DNA of 64,000 nucleotides from Marchantia polymorpha subsp. ruderalis (GCA_037833965.1 AP031354.1:24344001-24408000), one strand, 5' to 3'. Positions 1 through 13,786 are shown, counted from the stretch's first letter. Program-made: numbers and translations. The notes: generated by a model from the letters alone, not told the origin.

Positions 1-1887
1 GTCTCTAGAAAGAAAAGGAATTAACGGCTTCTTTTCTCCGCCCGGCCCAAATTAAGCCCTGGCTATGTCCGACATGTCGAAGGACAGGCGAAATTAAGAA
101 TGCGCTTTTGTTTCTGGCCCCGGCATGTCATGCTATTCCAGTGCTGCTCCTCCGGTGTACTGCGACGGGCCAAGTGAGATGACCGGCCTCATGACACGTA
201 CGTACGTGGTTAGTGGTGGTGGTGGGGGGTGGGGTCGGGTGCGGTTGGGTCACATCGGCAGCGCTGGGGCGGAGAGGGCCGCGGCCCGAGAGGGTGACTA
301 ACCTACCCGGTATTCACGATAACGGAGCCCGTCCTGCGAACGGGCCGCGGTGGTGGGGGTCGCAGAAGGAGCAGAACGGGGAGTGAGAGGCGAAAGCGGG
401 GGAGCCGAAGGCCGCCGGATGGCAGATCGAACGGCGGTGGAAGACGCGTGTGCAAGGGGCGGTCAGGCAGATAACAGGAGCGTCGCTACCAGGTCCGTTA
501 GGCTGCCGGCTCGAGCCACGCCAGAACTTCGGACCCGCGCCGGAGAGCAGCTGACCGGCGTAACTCCACCGGCTGAGGCCTGACAACGTCCGTTGCGAGG
601 CTGCACAGAGTTCGGCACAGCCATCCCACGTGGCCGCCCCCGATTGGGGGCCTCCGCGGGAAAAGCCCCGGGCCATCTGGAGGTCTAGTTCCGAACCTCC
701 GTCTAGCTCCCCGGGCGTTTATGGCTCCGAGCCGAGCCAGCCGAGCCCGGGCAACGCCCCTGGCCGCGCTCAGCTGTACTGGCCCGCCTGGCCTGAGCCG
801 AGGTCCGAGAGCCCGAAAGAGAGTCGGGGCGGGGCAGAGGAGACGAGCAGAGCGAGGGAGCTGAGTGCAGCTCCGCTGTGCAGCACAAGGAGCCCGGTGG
901 AGGAGAAACGCAGTGAAGGCGAAGGGGCCGGGGGCCGGGGGGACGAGTAGGATTGAGAGAGAGGCAGGGAGGGAGGGGATAGAGAAAGAGAAATGTTGAA
1001 TGTGGAAGGGGAGGAAGAGAGCAGCGGCACGATCGGACGAGTAGTGGGGAACGAGGAGAGGGAAGGAAGGAAGGAAGGGAAGGAAGGACGGGAGAGGAGT
1101 TGTGAGAGCCGGGAGAGAGTGGCGAGGGGAAAGGGCTTCTGGTTTCACGGGGGAGTTGCGACGATGTGTGGGGAGGAGCCGGCCTGACACAGATGCACAG
1201 TTCACACTTCTAGCGCCAGGGGAGGCGGAGGGAAGGGAGGGAGGGAAGGAGGAGGAAGCTTTCTTTTCGGACTTTCTTCGAGTCCATGTTACCACTTTTC
1301 TCGTAGGTTGCCTTCGGTTCTTGCAGTCGCTCTGAGTCAGTGCAGGCAGGTAGGCAGGCAGGCGGGCAAGCGAGCGAGCTTCCGAGCTAGCTAGCCAGCA
1401 TTTGTTCCTCGTCTGCGAAGGAGCTCGATTTTTGTTCTCTGCTCTTTGCTCGCTCGCTGTCATTCATATCATTCGTGTACTCGCTCGCTCGTTCACCTCT
1501 TCGTACATTCGTCCGCTCTTTCGTTGCGGTCGTTCTCATTGTTGTTGTTCCCCGGATGTAGAGGCATAGAGAGAGTGGGAGAGGGAGAGGGAGAGGGAGA
1601 GGGAGAGAGGGGACGGCATTGTACGTAGGAAGGAAGGAAGGACGGAAGGAAGGGGAAGGTTCGATGAGAGGTGAACGAGGGGGAAACAGGATGGGGAAGA
1701 GGAATGAGGCAGGGCGGGGGGGCCAATGAGTGGTGCGGTGTCGAAAGGAGGATGGGGAGATTGGATGGTGTGTGTGGAAATAATGAGCATGCAATGCGTG
1801 GATGTGCTGCCGAAGCATTCTTGATGCCTCGAAATTGGAGGATGTCGTCGGGAGTGTGAGGAGTTAGAGCGTCCAAGTGCAGGAAGA
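1..1887 (+). promoter_or_regulatory. MAP70 upstream region and purine-rich leader
   Basis: No protein is supported here; the open frames are by-products of low complexity. A G-rich run lies near 205-245. From about 940 to 1700 the plus strand is dominated by GGA/GAA repeats, including GGAA runs near 1060-1090 and 1625-1650 and a GAGAGG run at 1565-1610, with a CT-rich stretch at 1400-1550. GA/CT-rich leaders are common in plant housekeeping genes and can bind GAGA-type (BPC) factors. I infer that this is promoter plus 5' UTR; the transcription start cannot be placed by reading. Confidence 0.5.
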
Positions 1888-4800
1888 ATGGCGGACTCGT
1901 TGCAGGGTAGTCTAGAGGAAGATGACAGCCTACTGGATGCGTTGCTTTACAACAATGGAAAGCAGAACTTGGACCTGCAGGCGCTGGCGCTGCAGGCATC
2001 AATGTCTAAATCTGAAGGAAAGTCGACCAGGAGAAAGAGTTTAGTGAGACCTAGCTTAGAAACTGAGGACCTCTTGAACCTGCTTCATGGCTCTGATCCT
2101 GTCAAGGTCGAGCTCAATCGTCTCGAGAATGAAGTCAGAGGTAAGCTTCCCCTCCCTCTCCCTCTCCCTCTCTTCCACATATCTACATTGTCCTCTACGA
2201 TGCCCAAATTACAGCGCACCCCCTCGCCAGCACCCGACGCTCGCACCAACGCCCGGCGGCAATGCCAGCGTCCCGCACACTCCCTTCCGCCTCGAGCCTA
2301 ATCGGCCCTTCGTCCGACAGCTCCGCTCGTCCCCCGTCTCGATGTGATCTGTTTTCTCGGGTCCGTGGCTTCCTCTCCAGCGCTCGCGGGCCTCGCCATT
2401 GCTGCGCCTCATCCGACCCCCCGCGTCTCTAAAAGGATCACCAGCCACATTGCCGCGGATGTGCCGAAGCCTCGTCGAAATTGCGGGCGCGCGGTCCTGC
2501 GATTGCTCGTAATGCCAGCAGTTCTCGCAAATGCTCGTTCTCGTGGGAGTCCTGCTTGTCGTCGGTCGGACTGGCCGAAGAGGGGCCGAGTGACTCGTGC
2601 AACTCGCGGAAGTCCGAGGACTCGGCACGACGGTTGTCGTTCGATGTCGTGGGAATCCAGGCCGGGGTGCTGCGAGGGGAGAGGATTCGACTTTTGATGA
2701 AAGCTGCGTTTTCCCATCGCGACCAAGAAACTGCGGGTGACGGACCGACTCACGCTTCTTTGTTGTGTTCTCTTCAGACAAGGACCGCGAATTGTGTGAA
2801 GCTCAAGCCGAGATAAAGGCACTGAAGCTGACGGAGCGGCTGCGAGAGAAAGCCGTCGAGGAGGTGAGTTCACCTGCTTCTGGTCTATTAGCATCGTTTC
2901 TTGTCATAGGCCCGAGCGGAGCCGTCAGGCACCTGCCAGATGTCTATCCATCTGCGTCTGCAATCGCAATCTCGTCCAGGGGATTTGTTGTTTGATGCGG
3001 CGTTTCCTTCGGCGCTGCGTGAAGGAGATCTTCTGTCTGTGACATCGTCGGACTCGTGGTGTGCAGGTTTCAGAGGAGTTACTAAAAGTTGACGCGAAAC
3101 TCAAGGCGTCTACAATCGCTCTCGAAAACAAGGTGGGAACTGTTCTTTGTGAGGTGTTTTCTTGCTGGACCTGCTCCATCGGTCCTATACGTCGGCTATT
3201 TATCTATCCCCGAATTGCGAAAGTGGGCTGATGCAATTGTTCCTGCACTCTACAGAATCTTGAAGTCAAAAGGATCAACGATGAGAAGAAAGCGGCATTG
3301 GTTGCTCAGTACGCAGCAGAGGCAACTTTGCGCAGAGTTCATGCTGCCCAGAAGGATGACGACATGCCACCAATTGAGGCCATCCTAGCTCCTCTTGAGT
3401 CAGAAATTAAAATTGCTCGGCAAGAAGTGAGTCGCGTGCAATTTGAGTCGATATTTGGTTAGTCCGTCATCGAGCTTGCTTAGCTTGTGCCATATGCTTG
3501 GAAATGTATCCGGCACGTTTTTCTGTGTTGGTCTGGTCTGTACTCTGGCATATTCCTCTTGGAGACATTGCCAATAGCTTTGCTCACTCGCGGCTCCGGC
3601 TTTTTTTACAGATTGGAAGATTGCAAGAGCACAATAGGGCGTTGGATCGAATGATCAAGTCGAAGGAGGCTGCACTACTCGAGGCAGAGAGGACAGTGCA
3701 AGTCGCGGAGGCAAAGGCCTCAATGGTTGATGACCTACAAAATCGCAATCAGGAATTACTGAAGCAGATCGAAATTTATCAGGTGAAACACTTGCATTCC
3801 AAATACCATCTCATCGTGCCGTCTATGCTTTATTACAATAATACGAGCTGCATAGTATCCCCGTGAAATGTGTCCTGAAGCAGAATGTGTGTGGCACAGG
3901 AAGAGAACAAAATTCTGGACAAAATGCACCGTCAAAAGGTGGCCGAGGTGGAAAAAATGAGCACCACTGTCGCCGAATTGGAGGAAGCCCTCCTGGCGGG
4001 GGGTGCTGCTGCCAATGCAGTCCGCGACCACCAACGTCAAGTTCACGAACTGACGGTACATATTCCAATATCGCAGTCCATGTTTGCGCAAGACGTGAAA
4101 GCTATGGAAGTTGAATACGGCTCCTGACTAGCACCTACTACTAGCATAGTCTGTGGATAATTGCTAACAACACTGATCATTGCTTGTGTGCATTTGTTTC
4201 CAGGAAGAGAAGAAAACGCTCGAACGCGAACTGGCACGTGCCAAAATCACAGCGAATAGAGTTGCTGTCGTTGTCGCAAATGAGTGGAAGGATCAGAACG
4301 ATAAGGTGATGCCTGTCAGGCAATGGCTAGAGGAGAGACGCTTCATGCAGGTATTTTATTGCTTTGTGCACTCTTTACGCGCATTTAACTTCCGCACGCG
4401 ATTGTGAAATGGACAGCTCTCTTTTCAACTTGAGTGGTCCTCAAGCATCTGAGCTGGAGTCCTCATTTTCACAGGGTGAAATGCAACAACTTCGGGACAA
4501 GTTGACAGCTGCTGAACGCACTGCAAAGAATGAGTCGCAGTTGAAGGTAAATATCAACTTCATGGACTGAACGGAGCATAACTGGCAACTGTTGGCGTTG
4601 GTTCTCTCAGCTGTCTTTGTCTAGGGTTGAAACGGCTTCTGGTAGAATCACGTTGAGAAAGTGGAACTTTACGGGGAACCGAATGATTGAGAATGTAGGT
4701 TCACGAGGACACGAGGGCGAGGGACGGAGCCAGGGGCAAGACTGAACTGTCTTCTGATCGTCCTTGTAGTCATGAAGATGACATAAGTGCTGATTGTCCA

Positions 4801-5848
4801 GATAAAACTGCCAGTTGATACACTGTCGCAGTTGACAAGGGCAAACGATGTTCCTATCAGGGCTACTTCCGTCTAAGGTCTTTGTTTCCAGGATGTCGTT
4901 TGTTTAAACTGCTCTCGGTATTTGCAGGAGAAACTCCAACTGCGATTGAAGGTGCTCGAGGATGGTCTGAGGTCACCTAGCACCAACACAGTTCGTCGCA
5001 CGACAGGGACGGGTTCAGATGAAGCCCCTCGTAGTGGAAGCAATGGTCCAGTTCGCAGGCAGTCCACTGGGACGGGATCCGAGGAGGCCGCAAAACTTCT
5101 CGCAAATGGTTCTCGTCGTTTGAGAACGGGTTCAGTTTCTCAACTGAGAGCTTCGGTGTCTGGCACGTCACAGCTGTTTAAAAATGGGCGACTGTCATCC
5201 AAGTCCTTCGATGCTGGTAGATCAGTCGATGGAGGGCCCGGAGTCACCCGTGCCAAGGCCTACACAAATGGCTTTGAAGAGAATCATACTGCCAGGAAAA
5301 CTACTGGTAATGTAACTAGAACGGAGTCGGACGATGCCGCGAAGGAAAGACCAGAACCGAAGACCGAAACAAGTGCTGTAGATGAACCAGTTTCAGGTTT
5401 GCTGTACGATATGCTGCAGAAGGAGGTCATATCTCTGAGAAAATCAAGTCACGAGAAGGATCAAAGTTTGAAAGACAAGGATGATGCAATTGAGGTGATC
5501 CTTTTATATCCTCTGATCCCTTGTTCTTCCACCTTGGTCCTCTCTTTGATGGTGTTTCAGAAGACTTTTTGTGCTTTCATTTTTGTGCTTGTTCTGACCT
5601 TCCGGACTTTGAACTGTCTTGTGATTTGCCTCTTCCAGATGTTATCAAAGAAAGTGGATACGTTGACGAAAGCAATGGAGGTGGAAGCGAAGAAAATGCG
5701 CAGAGAGTTCATAGCCATGGAAAAGGAGGTTGCTGCTATGCGAATTGACAAGGAGCAGGAAACCAGGGCCAGACGTGTAAGCATGGCCAAAGAGCGTGTA
5801 CATAACTCACACTCTTCCAATACTCCAACCCCAATTCCCGGAAGGTGA
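1888..5848 (+). CDS. MAP70: MAP70 family microtubule-associated protein
   Basis: Complete gene of ten coding exons: 1888-2140, 2778-2863, 3067-3132, 3256-3426, 3612-3782, 3900-4055, 4204-4350, 4475-4546, 4928-5494, 5639-5848. All introns are GT-AG and, except the first, lie between codons. The joined frame gives 632 residues, close to the roughly 600-residue plant family. MAP70 proteins are plant-specific coiled-coil proteins that decorate cortical microtubules and act in wall patterning. Family blocks visible are KDRELCEAQAEIKALKLTER (exon 2), RRVHAAQKDDDMPPIEAI (exon 4), EAERTVQVAEAKASMVDDLQ (exon 5), NKILDKMHRQKVAEVEK (exon 6), VVANEWKDQNDKVMPVRQWL (exon 7) and KAMEVEAKKMRREF (exon 10). 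Most of the protein is heptad-rich; exon 9 adds a Ser/Arg-rich low-complexity part with repeated TGTGS. The start was chosen because it opens the conserved acidic N-terminus. The TGA at 5846-5848 overlaps a good donor site, so one short extra exon is possible. Confidence 0.95.
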
Positions 5849-7680
5849 GAATCATATGCCACTTTGAACTCATGAATCATCTTTTTGGGGTTCAAGGCGA
5901 GGAGAACGGACATTTAGCTTTTGGGGCTGGCAATAAAAGTTCTGCGTCCACTAGACATCTTACTGCCTGCGACGTGTCTGCTCCGGGCTTCTGGATTTTC
6001 ATTAGTCTCTGATCTGAGGCCGTAATCACTTTAGAAGTCTTATCTCCCTGATGCACCGTCCGAGGCAAACAAGCCGAGGTGACTGGAAAGCCGTCTAGCA
6101 ACCTGCTTCGAGAAAGATAGAGAATAAGAGCGATCTACTTTCGTCGGTTCGTGACAGCTATGAAGAGGGTAGTGCAGTACGGTGGCAATGGGGACTGGGT
6201 AATGAGGAGAGAGAGAGATAGCCAAGTTACAAGACTGTAGAGTACAGCCCTCTTCTTATTTTCTGCTTAACTACCTCTTTTCTGGTCTTAACGAGAACGC
6301 TGTGATCTTCGCGAATTGAGAATATTCGAACAAAATCTGAAGTGGTCGCGTCTTGCATTTCGTTGAGTGGACGAGCGTGATGGCTCTGTGCGCGGGGCCT
6401 CGAGATAGCCTTCTTTCTTCTTCTACACGTGCTTAAGCTTGCGCGTACAGGTAGCCTCGCGCGAGATTACGTTTCCTTCGATGCTACAGAGAAAGGTCAC
6501 CGAAGGGTGCGTTTCATGGCATGCTTCTCTCAAATTCAGAATGTCGCTTTCCTGTCTCTGGAGGAAGCGATGTTTTGCGTAACATGGTGGCTAAGATCTC
6601 CTTTGACAGTGTGTCCATGTCATGCATGGACCATAGCAAGTCGATGTAATCCGTGGATTGTCGAGGTAAAAGTCTTCGTGTTGTCCAGTGTTCATCGGAG
6701 AGTGTCTCCAGCAAAATAGTGGACTGTGTAGAGAGCATCGAGGTCTGCGTTGAAGAGCGTGCTTGTGCTTAGCTCGAGGGTGGTCCGACTGGTTCGTGAT
6801 GGGTTTCGTAGAGAATGAATGGTCGGTCTGGTCCGGAAGTATGGATGTTGAATGATGTGAGTGAAGGCTTGAAAGAGAGAACGAACGAGGGAAGAAATGC
6901 GATGCTATGCGTCGAATGCGACCAAGTTCTCACGAGATGTTCAAATCTTATCAATGTCTTGGCTCTTTCGCAGGGTGCAATCTGAGATTGGGAAATCTCC
7001 AATGACACGGACTTACTCATAGTAAATGCAGGACAAATATAGTAGGTGCTAGTTTATGAGTGGTGCATTGATTACAGTGTATGACACTATTTATCTGATT
7101 ATAGGTAGACATGCCAGGTTTGTTTATAGATTGCTCTAGAGCTGAACTGCAGCATGCTAGTGACCCAACTTTCATGTGGATTAGACAAGTGGTAGAAAAT
7201 TTAAGCTTGATGATATTGATCACAGCTTCCTTATGCGGTGAGGGATTTTACTTATGAGTACTACAGAATTGGGGATATCAAGTAGTTCTTGAGAGTTCTA
7301 GATACTGATTCCCTTTGTATTTATGAAATTTGAAATGCCTTACAATACAAGCTATTGTTAAGGGGAAGGTCATTGAACTTGGCTACTCTAACAAAGATAA
7401 GTGCAGCGCCTTGAGATTACAGGAACTCAGTGACCTGGGGTATGTGACACCGAGGCCAGTTATTACAGCTGAGCGTGTAGGCAAGGAGATGCGAGTAGAG
7501 CATTCTACCTTTCAACAGAGATCTACCACCTGAGAAAAAGACTCCCATTCGGTAAAGTTTCAGTCTGTAAAGTTCCAAGAGTGGAGAAGAAACTTGTGTG
7601 GAGAGATGGAATTAGTACACTTCTTTGTCATACATCTGTTCTTGACTGGTATCAATGAAACCTTTGGAATTTACTTCGGA
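5849..7680. other. MAP70 3' flank, no gene seen
   Basis: The first few hundred bases are probably 3' UTR. The remainder has only short open frames without recognisable motifs, and moderate base composition. I found no repeat or RNA gene. Confidence 0.4.
5932..5937 (+). promoter_or_regulatory. Candidate MAP70 polyadenylation signal
   Basis: AATAAA lies 84 bases after the MAP70 stop codon. Plant signals are loose, so this is only a plausible 3' end element. Confidence 0.3.
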
Positions 7681-9480
7681 CTTCGCATGTCGCATTGTTG
7701 TCCTCTTCTCTTCCGTCCTCACACTCGGTACACTCGGTCGCCATCCCCCGTCTCGTCCCTCATCTCGGTCGAGGCTCTGAATGTGGAATTATCTCTGTTC
7801 CGTTATTTGTGTCGGGTCATTTGACGATCACCGAGCGCCTTACCCCCAACAATCCTAGCCCCGCAATCACCCTTTTGCACCGCCGCATACGTGAGCGCAT
7901 GGGCGCGAACTTACGTCAGCCACATGGACGTTTCAAAGTTTTCGACTCATGGGTCCCTTGTCGGACGTTCAACTGCCAGGGCGATGCATTGTGCATACCA
8001 GCGCTCTATAGCCCTTCTGGACTGTTCAGCGTGCGCAAGTCATTGTTTGTTTTCCCTCCCTTTTGTCCCCGATGGGTCCCACCATCATCCCGCCGGCCAC
8101 TATACGAAGTCGAAGTTTCCCGGGCCGACGTCCCTGCTTCCGGTCGTGTACGAGTGTGCGTAGAACATCGCTTCACGGGGCAGTCCTCCAACAGGGCATT
8201 GCACGACGCTCCACGATCGATTACTCCTCGCCTCCCGTGCCCCTTGAAGAGGCTGGCGGGAGGCCGGTATGAAGGTGGTTTCTTTTCTCCATGGAATTAA
8301 CCGCGGTCAATGATATCCCACCATATTCCCAGTAAACTATTGGCCACGGTTCGAGCCGAAGCGAGAGCGTGCGTGCGTGCATGAGATCTGTTTGCCTCTA
8401 AACTGAGACGTACCTAAATTGCATGCTGCGACGTTGGATCCGCCGTCTCGCGCCTCAAATTATTGCGGTTCGAGAGGGCGAGCAGCGAGAGTCGCTCCCA
8501 GTCGTGGCCATATCGCTCGTTCGCTTGCCCACTACTGTACTGCTGTATCTCCCGCACGCTTATTCTCCCACCACGTTCCTCAAAGCAGAGCGAGCGACAG
8601 CGAGAGAGAACCGCGGTTCGTCCTCGCATTCTACACTGCCCGCAATCCTTTAATTCTTCCGTAGATTCGGCCGTAATTACGTCCTCAACTGGATCGCTGG
8701 GATGACAGGCACCCGTCCTTGTCAGCAACGGCAAGAGTCGAATAATTCGAAATTTAAACGCTGGGAAGGGCCGATTTCAAATCGAACGGGAAGAGAGCGC
8801 CAACGCGTCGTCACCATCGGCAGCGCCAGTGTCCCAGAGAAGCTTTGGCTCCCGCTCCGCCTTCCGCTGCGGGAGAAGGGAGTCGTCGAAGTGGAGGTCG
8901 CGTTCGGGACTCGCGGGGAGCCACTTCCTCGGTGCGCATGAGTTTGTGGGGAGTGGCATGCTTCGAAGGTCGAAGTGCTGCTCCGCCCGATCAGGTGAGA
9001 GAATTCGACCCGCGCTTTAATGGGAGGACGTCACCATCATGCCCGAGCACCTCCGTGGCCCGCCGCGCCATTCGATGGCGCACATGCGCCACTGTGGCCA
9101 GCAATTCTCTTGCACAGCTGCCGAAAGCGCACGAAATGTGCAATCCCCTAGGACTCACTGTGAACCAAATGAGTAAATGTGGAACTGAGAGTGTCGGCCA
9201 CATTATGGTCAGCGCATGCTCGCTCGCCCGCCCGCCCCATCCCTTGCACTGCTCCTCAGAAAGCACGGCACTGCCCTGCACGTAGAGCCTTTGTCTGAGG
9301 TCGGCTGGATCCTCTTCCTTCGGAAAGAGTGTGTGTCTCGAGACAGTCCGAGTCGCTGCTACATCCGCTCCGCTGATGGAGGCAGGAGGGATAACGTCCC
9401 TGTCCAAAAGGTCGTATAAGCAGAGCATCGTCGTCATCATCATTATCTCCATACTCGACGTCGTCACTGACGATTGCTGA
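7681..9480. other. CG-rich island without a recognisable protein
   Basis: This stretch is clearly richer in G+C and CpG than the AT-rich DNA after 9.5 kb and resembles in texture the leader in front of MAP70, with GAGCGAG/GACAGCGAG runs near 8590. Open frames on both strands (for example 7695-8300 + and 8991-9467 -) show no domain or conserved motif that I recognise. It could be a promoter or first exon of an RNA gene or of a lost gene. Confidence 0.3.
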
Positions 9481-11916
9481 CACTCACTTACTTCGTCTTT
9501 TCGACTGTAGAAAGCCTAGAAAGGGAGGGGGCGAGCGAAGACGGGCGAGCCTTTTTTATGCATTTAATCTTTCGTTTCGAGGATCGGGGATCAGAGTCCA
9601 TCCCATGCCCAAAGGAATGCTGAAACCTTTGAGAAATGAATGCTAACGAAAGGCAGTGGAAAAAGTACATGCTTCAAAGGTCTTTTTACTTTCATCACTA
9701 GAAAAGAACACCTACACTAGCATCATAGATTACTGCTTGCAAGTAGGCTCAAAAGAAGAAGCCCGAATTCTTCTATGTGCATCACTTATCCTTTACAATT
9801 GCATTTCGTGATCTGAGTTTCAGGGTTTGCACAATTCTGCTGAACAGGTGTCACTAGGAGCAAGCTGGCGCCATACTTTTTTCGACCTCGTCTCTTCATT
9901 AACTGCTTTACCTTATATTTACACCTACTTTTTTAAAGCACGATGTGTTTTGAAGCTTGGTGACAATACTACCATTTAGCTATATTACCTTTTATTACAG
10001 AATCATTCCATTCAAATTACTGCCCTCAACCCTTAACTTTCGTAACAGTTTTCTTTCTATCAGTTATAATTCTTTTTCCCGTCTTTGTTTGGGATGTTCA
10101 TTAATATGTGGTTCACAATATCGCCTTTCATGATTCTAGGATGATTTATCGCATATCTGCGGAGGCTTTAGAATATGCTAACAAATAGTTATCAGCATAG
10201 CATATCTTGAACTTTATTACAGATTTATCATAGCGAGGTGTAGACATTCTAAACTTTCTAGTTCATAAAAGGCAAGACAATTTTCCTTCATGCTAGAACG
10301 TACCATTGCAATCCTAGCAAGTGCATCCTAGGGAGTAAGGCTCGTAAGTTCCGACAACCAATGGGCTCCAAAAGTTTACATAGAAATATTACCAGCAGGA
10401 CTAGAGGAACTAGCAGCAGCCCTCAGCGTGTGCAGTTCAACGACCACCGTGACTTTATTCTGCAAATGTGGTAAAAAATCCTATTTTGACTCGACGGATG
10501 TGACGAGAATAGACACCAAGTGTACAAAAGTGTCAAATAGAGGAGAGAGGACAGAGTCCGACCAGAATCGAGCACGATCGAAGGATCCGGCCGGCGTCGT
10601 GAGTAACTCCCAGAGAGAGAATGCGGCGGCCGAACCACACAGAGGGATCAGGTTGTTTCTTGAATCTGCTCGATCGTTGCTCAATGGTCGATGGTTAGGT
10701 CAGATCAAGTCATTACAGGAGGATACCTGTGGCAGACTCGTCGTCCACAGTTGGAGGTTGACGTTTAATGACATGGATACAGTAAGTCACATGCGCTCGC
10801 TCGCTAGCTTAATGCTCATACGTCGAGTTTGCGCACCACCGGAGGAGCATCAATCATCATCATGAGGTAGCCCAGATCCGTATGGAGCACATTCGTCGTC
10901 TTCTGGCGAATCACAGAGGCTTCAAGTGGGGACCTGAAGGGTACACCGTGATCCATCACGCCATCGTACCAGGTATCGGGATTGAAGCGCGAAAAAATTG
11001 GGGGTGCTTTTGGATCATCTCGGGTGGAGGGCAGTTTGACTCGGGACGCGGTTGGGGTATGGATTGAATTTCATAATCCACCGACTTTGGTGATCTCAGC
11101 AGCAGCAGCAGCACGAGTGAGCCATTATGTGCGCACTGTACTTGGGGTGTAATTTGGGCCACTTTTAAAGCTCGCCGGGTCTATGATTTCCGGAGAAGTC
11201 GACCTCGCTTTCCCACCGTGGGACGGCATCGAGTTTCTGTTGAGCTTTTTAGCGAAATCTTTGGGCTTTTGGCGTTCGCAGCCAACGTCGGGTGTATATG
11301 ATCCGCTGGATTATTGATTCTGTCGACGAGGTTTCGTGCATAAACTCATCGGCGAATTCAGTTCGTCTGTTGAAGGCAAAGATTTTTCAGTCCGTAACTG
11401 AGAAAGTCCAATTCTCTCAAGATAGGTTTGTGAACAATCTGTAAAATCCCAGGAGACTGACACCCAGATATTGCAGCTGAGAAAGTCCGAGATTCTCTGG
11501 TCTCCACGGTTATCGCGCAAATTCGGAGATCGAGTTGACGATCTTCATGCATGAAAACATGAACTCGCGAGAGCTCTAGGAGTAAAGGCTACTTACCGTA
11601 CGGAGTGGCTGAGTAACGAACGAGATCTCCGACTTATGATTGACGTGCTCGTAACTCCGAGATGCTTGAAACCTCCGGAAAACTTCAGCATGAATCTACC
11701 AACTGACTCCGCTTCATAAACACTCTCCTTTCTTTCCTCCAAGAGGCTTGTCGAGCACTCCACGAATCCTGAGGTTTATACTCTGTTTCATCAGTCATGT
11801 CTACCCTACCTTTTCAAGACCTCCAGTATGCGGTTTAAAGTGTTGGTGTGAGTGATTGCCATGGTAGCATGATTGTCTCCAGTCCTTATCTTGCTTACTA
11901 GAACAGTCTAGGATCT
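9481..11916. other. AT-rich intergenic DNA with two unsupported open frames
   Basis: AT-rich to about 10.4 kb, then more balanced. Plus-strand frames at 10428-10865 (145 codons) and 10882-11067 (61 codons, beginning MEHIRRLLANHRGFKWG) are open but match nothing I recognise and have no visible splice structure. I treat them as unsupported. Confidence 0.3.
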
Positions 11917-11930
11917 CCTCAGCAACGCTG

Positions 11931-11961
<31 letters not shown>

Positions 11962-13036
11962 GAGTGTGTAAACAAAAACAAATAATAAAAAAATTGGTTC
12001 ACATTTGCATGATTGATGGGAAAAAAAACGAGATCTCGTGCTATTGTTTATAAAACGTTTCATCGTCTAGCTCCTCACGGCGATGTAATAAAACTTTTGG
12101 TTAACGCCATGTGTGTGTGTGTGACACACTCTCTCACAGTCTGTCTGAAGAGATGTTAATGAATATAACATGTAGATTGTGGACGCTAAGAACAATTAAA
12201 AAGACACAGAAGCCTTTTGTACCCGGCCACATGCAGCTCCACAGGACATTTCTTGTGTGAGAACATCAAACATTGGAGCAGAACTTAAATCCACGTCGCA
12301 CTGCGTCCTGTGATTACTCTTTCCGCTGCTAGTGCTAGACTCAGTCGATCATTCCTGATCTTCCTTTATTTTCCTCGTTAGTAGAGCACATCATGATCCT
12401 GACCCAGTTGAGTGCCTCCGATGAGAATTCTCTTCCTTGTTTATTTTCACGACTCCCATACAACTCCTACCGAAATGAACCTAAAGGATGGGAAGTGCAT
12501 GCCTCATTGACAACGATTGCTGGCACTAGTGAGCATGAGAAACTCTGGATCGTGCAGAGCCCTGATTCTGAAGTCCCGAAGTTTCGGTGACCACATGAGC
12601 CAGCAGCTATATTCACATCAGGAGCTGGACTCATGGATGTGATGAGCTCTGGCCCCAGTTTAGATGATGAAGTTCAGAGCAAGAAACTGATGAACCCTGG
12701 TCCGGCGAGCAGCGTGAGCAACGCGTGATCGCGCAGATCGTCAACAGTTTTGTCACACATTATCTCGTGATAAATCATCTTCTCCGATGTGAATGTGGAC
12801 TTCGATTTTATGCTGTCACAAACCGAGCTGGTGTCCCAGCTGACCTGAACCTCTCATAAAGGACGGCCAGTCTCAACGAAGCAACGTTCGGAGCGTTGTA
12901 GTGGACTCTAAGGACTGGACAAGCGAAACGGACGTAGCTATTATTTTGTTTAGCTTCTATACAGTTTCATCTCATAGGTTTCAAATTCCGCAGTGAAGTC
13001 TTCAATACCTTATTGAACGCCGCTATTTTTCAGAGA
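11917..13036 (+). repeat. Repeat Q, left copy (inverted partner at 51.6-52.1 kb)
   Basis: Blocks at about 11917-11960 (GCAACGCTGG then a GA microsatellite), 12139-12372 and 12893-13036 match, in the same order, the reverse complement of 52072-51640. Shared runs include GCCGGCCACATG-like, GTCGCACTGCGTCCT and GGACAAGCGAAACGGACGTAGC. Compared with the compact right copy, this copy carries extra segments at about 11965-12130 and 12373-12892. Function is unknown; no frame is conserved through it. Confidence 0.7.
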
Positions 13037-13104
13037 ATCATGCTCATTGCAACCGACAGAATCTCTAAATTCTCAAAGCATAATAAACTGAATATAATAC
13101 TGTT

Positions 13105-13107
<3 letters not shown>

Positions 13108-13135
<28 letters not shown>
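13108..13135. repeat. AT dinucleotide microsatellite
   Basis: Uninterrupted TA repeat. Confidence 0.9.
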
Positions 13136-13137
<2 letters not shown>

Positions 13138-13786
13138 GAACATTATGTTGACTATATCTTATATGCTCGAATTGAAAGAAGAGAGAATGTTCATAATTTT
13201 AACAGGTCGAAGTGAATTATTTAGAGGAAACATAGATATGCCTGTAAGACAAAGTACAAGAATGCTCAGAGATAGAGCCCAGTGACGCATTGATTAGCCT
13301 GAGAAGGATCTTGGAGATGTTCCAGTTTCAGAAGGATGTGAGGGCAACCGTAGATGTAGATGAGGGAGAGTGGCCTGCTTGAATTAACAGATCCTCTTAC
13401 GAATTTATATTACAGTCGGTGTTCTCTCTTGGTCCGTGGACGAAGCCTGTTGTTGTACGTGGTAGCTGCACTTCCAAATTTAAACATGTAGAAGTTGCCA
13501 CTTGAGGAGTTCCAGTGTCTGGACATGAGCATGAAATCTCGAGGGGAAATCTTTCTGACCATTAAGACTCTGAGAAGGAATATTGATGAATTCACCACCT
13601 ACACTCTTGAAATGTTGGTATTGCAGGTGTGGTTGAGTAATTCGATGAGGATTCCAATCGAGCCAACCGTAAAAGAAGTACGTCTGGCCTTTTTTTCGCA
13701 TTCATAGTTGTACTGTTACCTTTTGAGGCACATGAGCATGTATGGGAGATCTATGAGCTTTTGTCATTACAGAATTTATCGGCGTG

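Noticed and set aside
498..1463. 321-codon minus-strand frame in the MAP70 leader
   Set aside because: Low-complexity Ser/Pro/Arg translation of the purine-rich repeats; no start context, domain or splice pattern.
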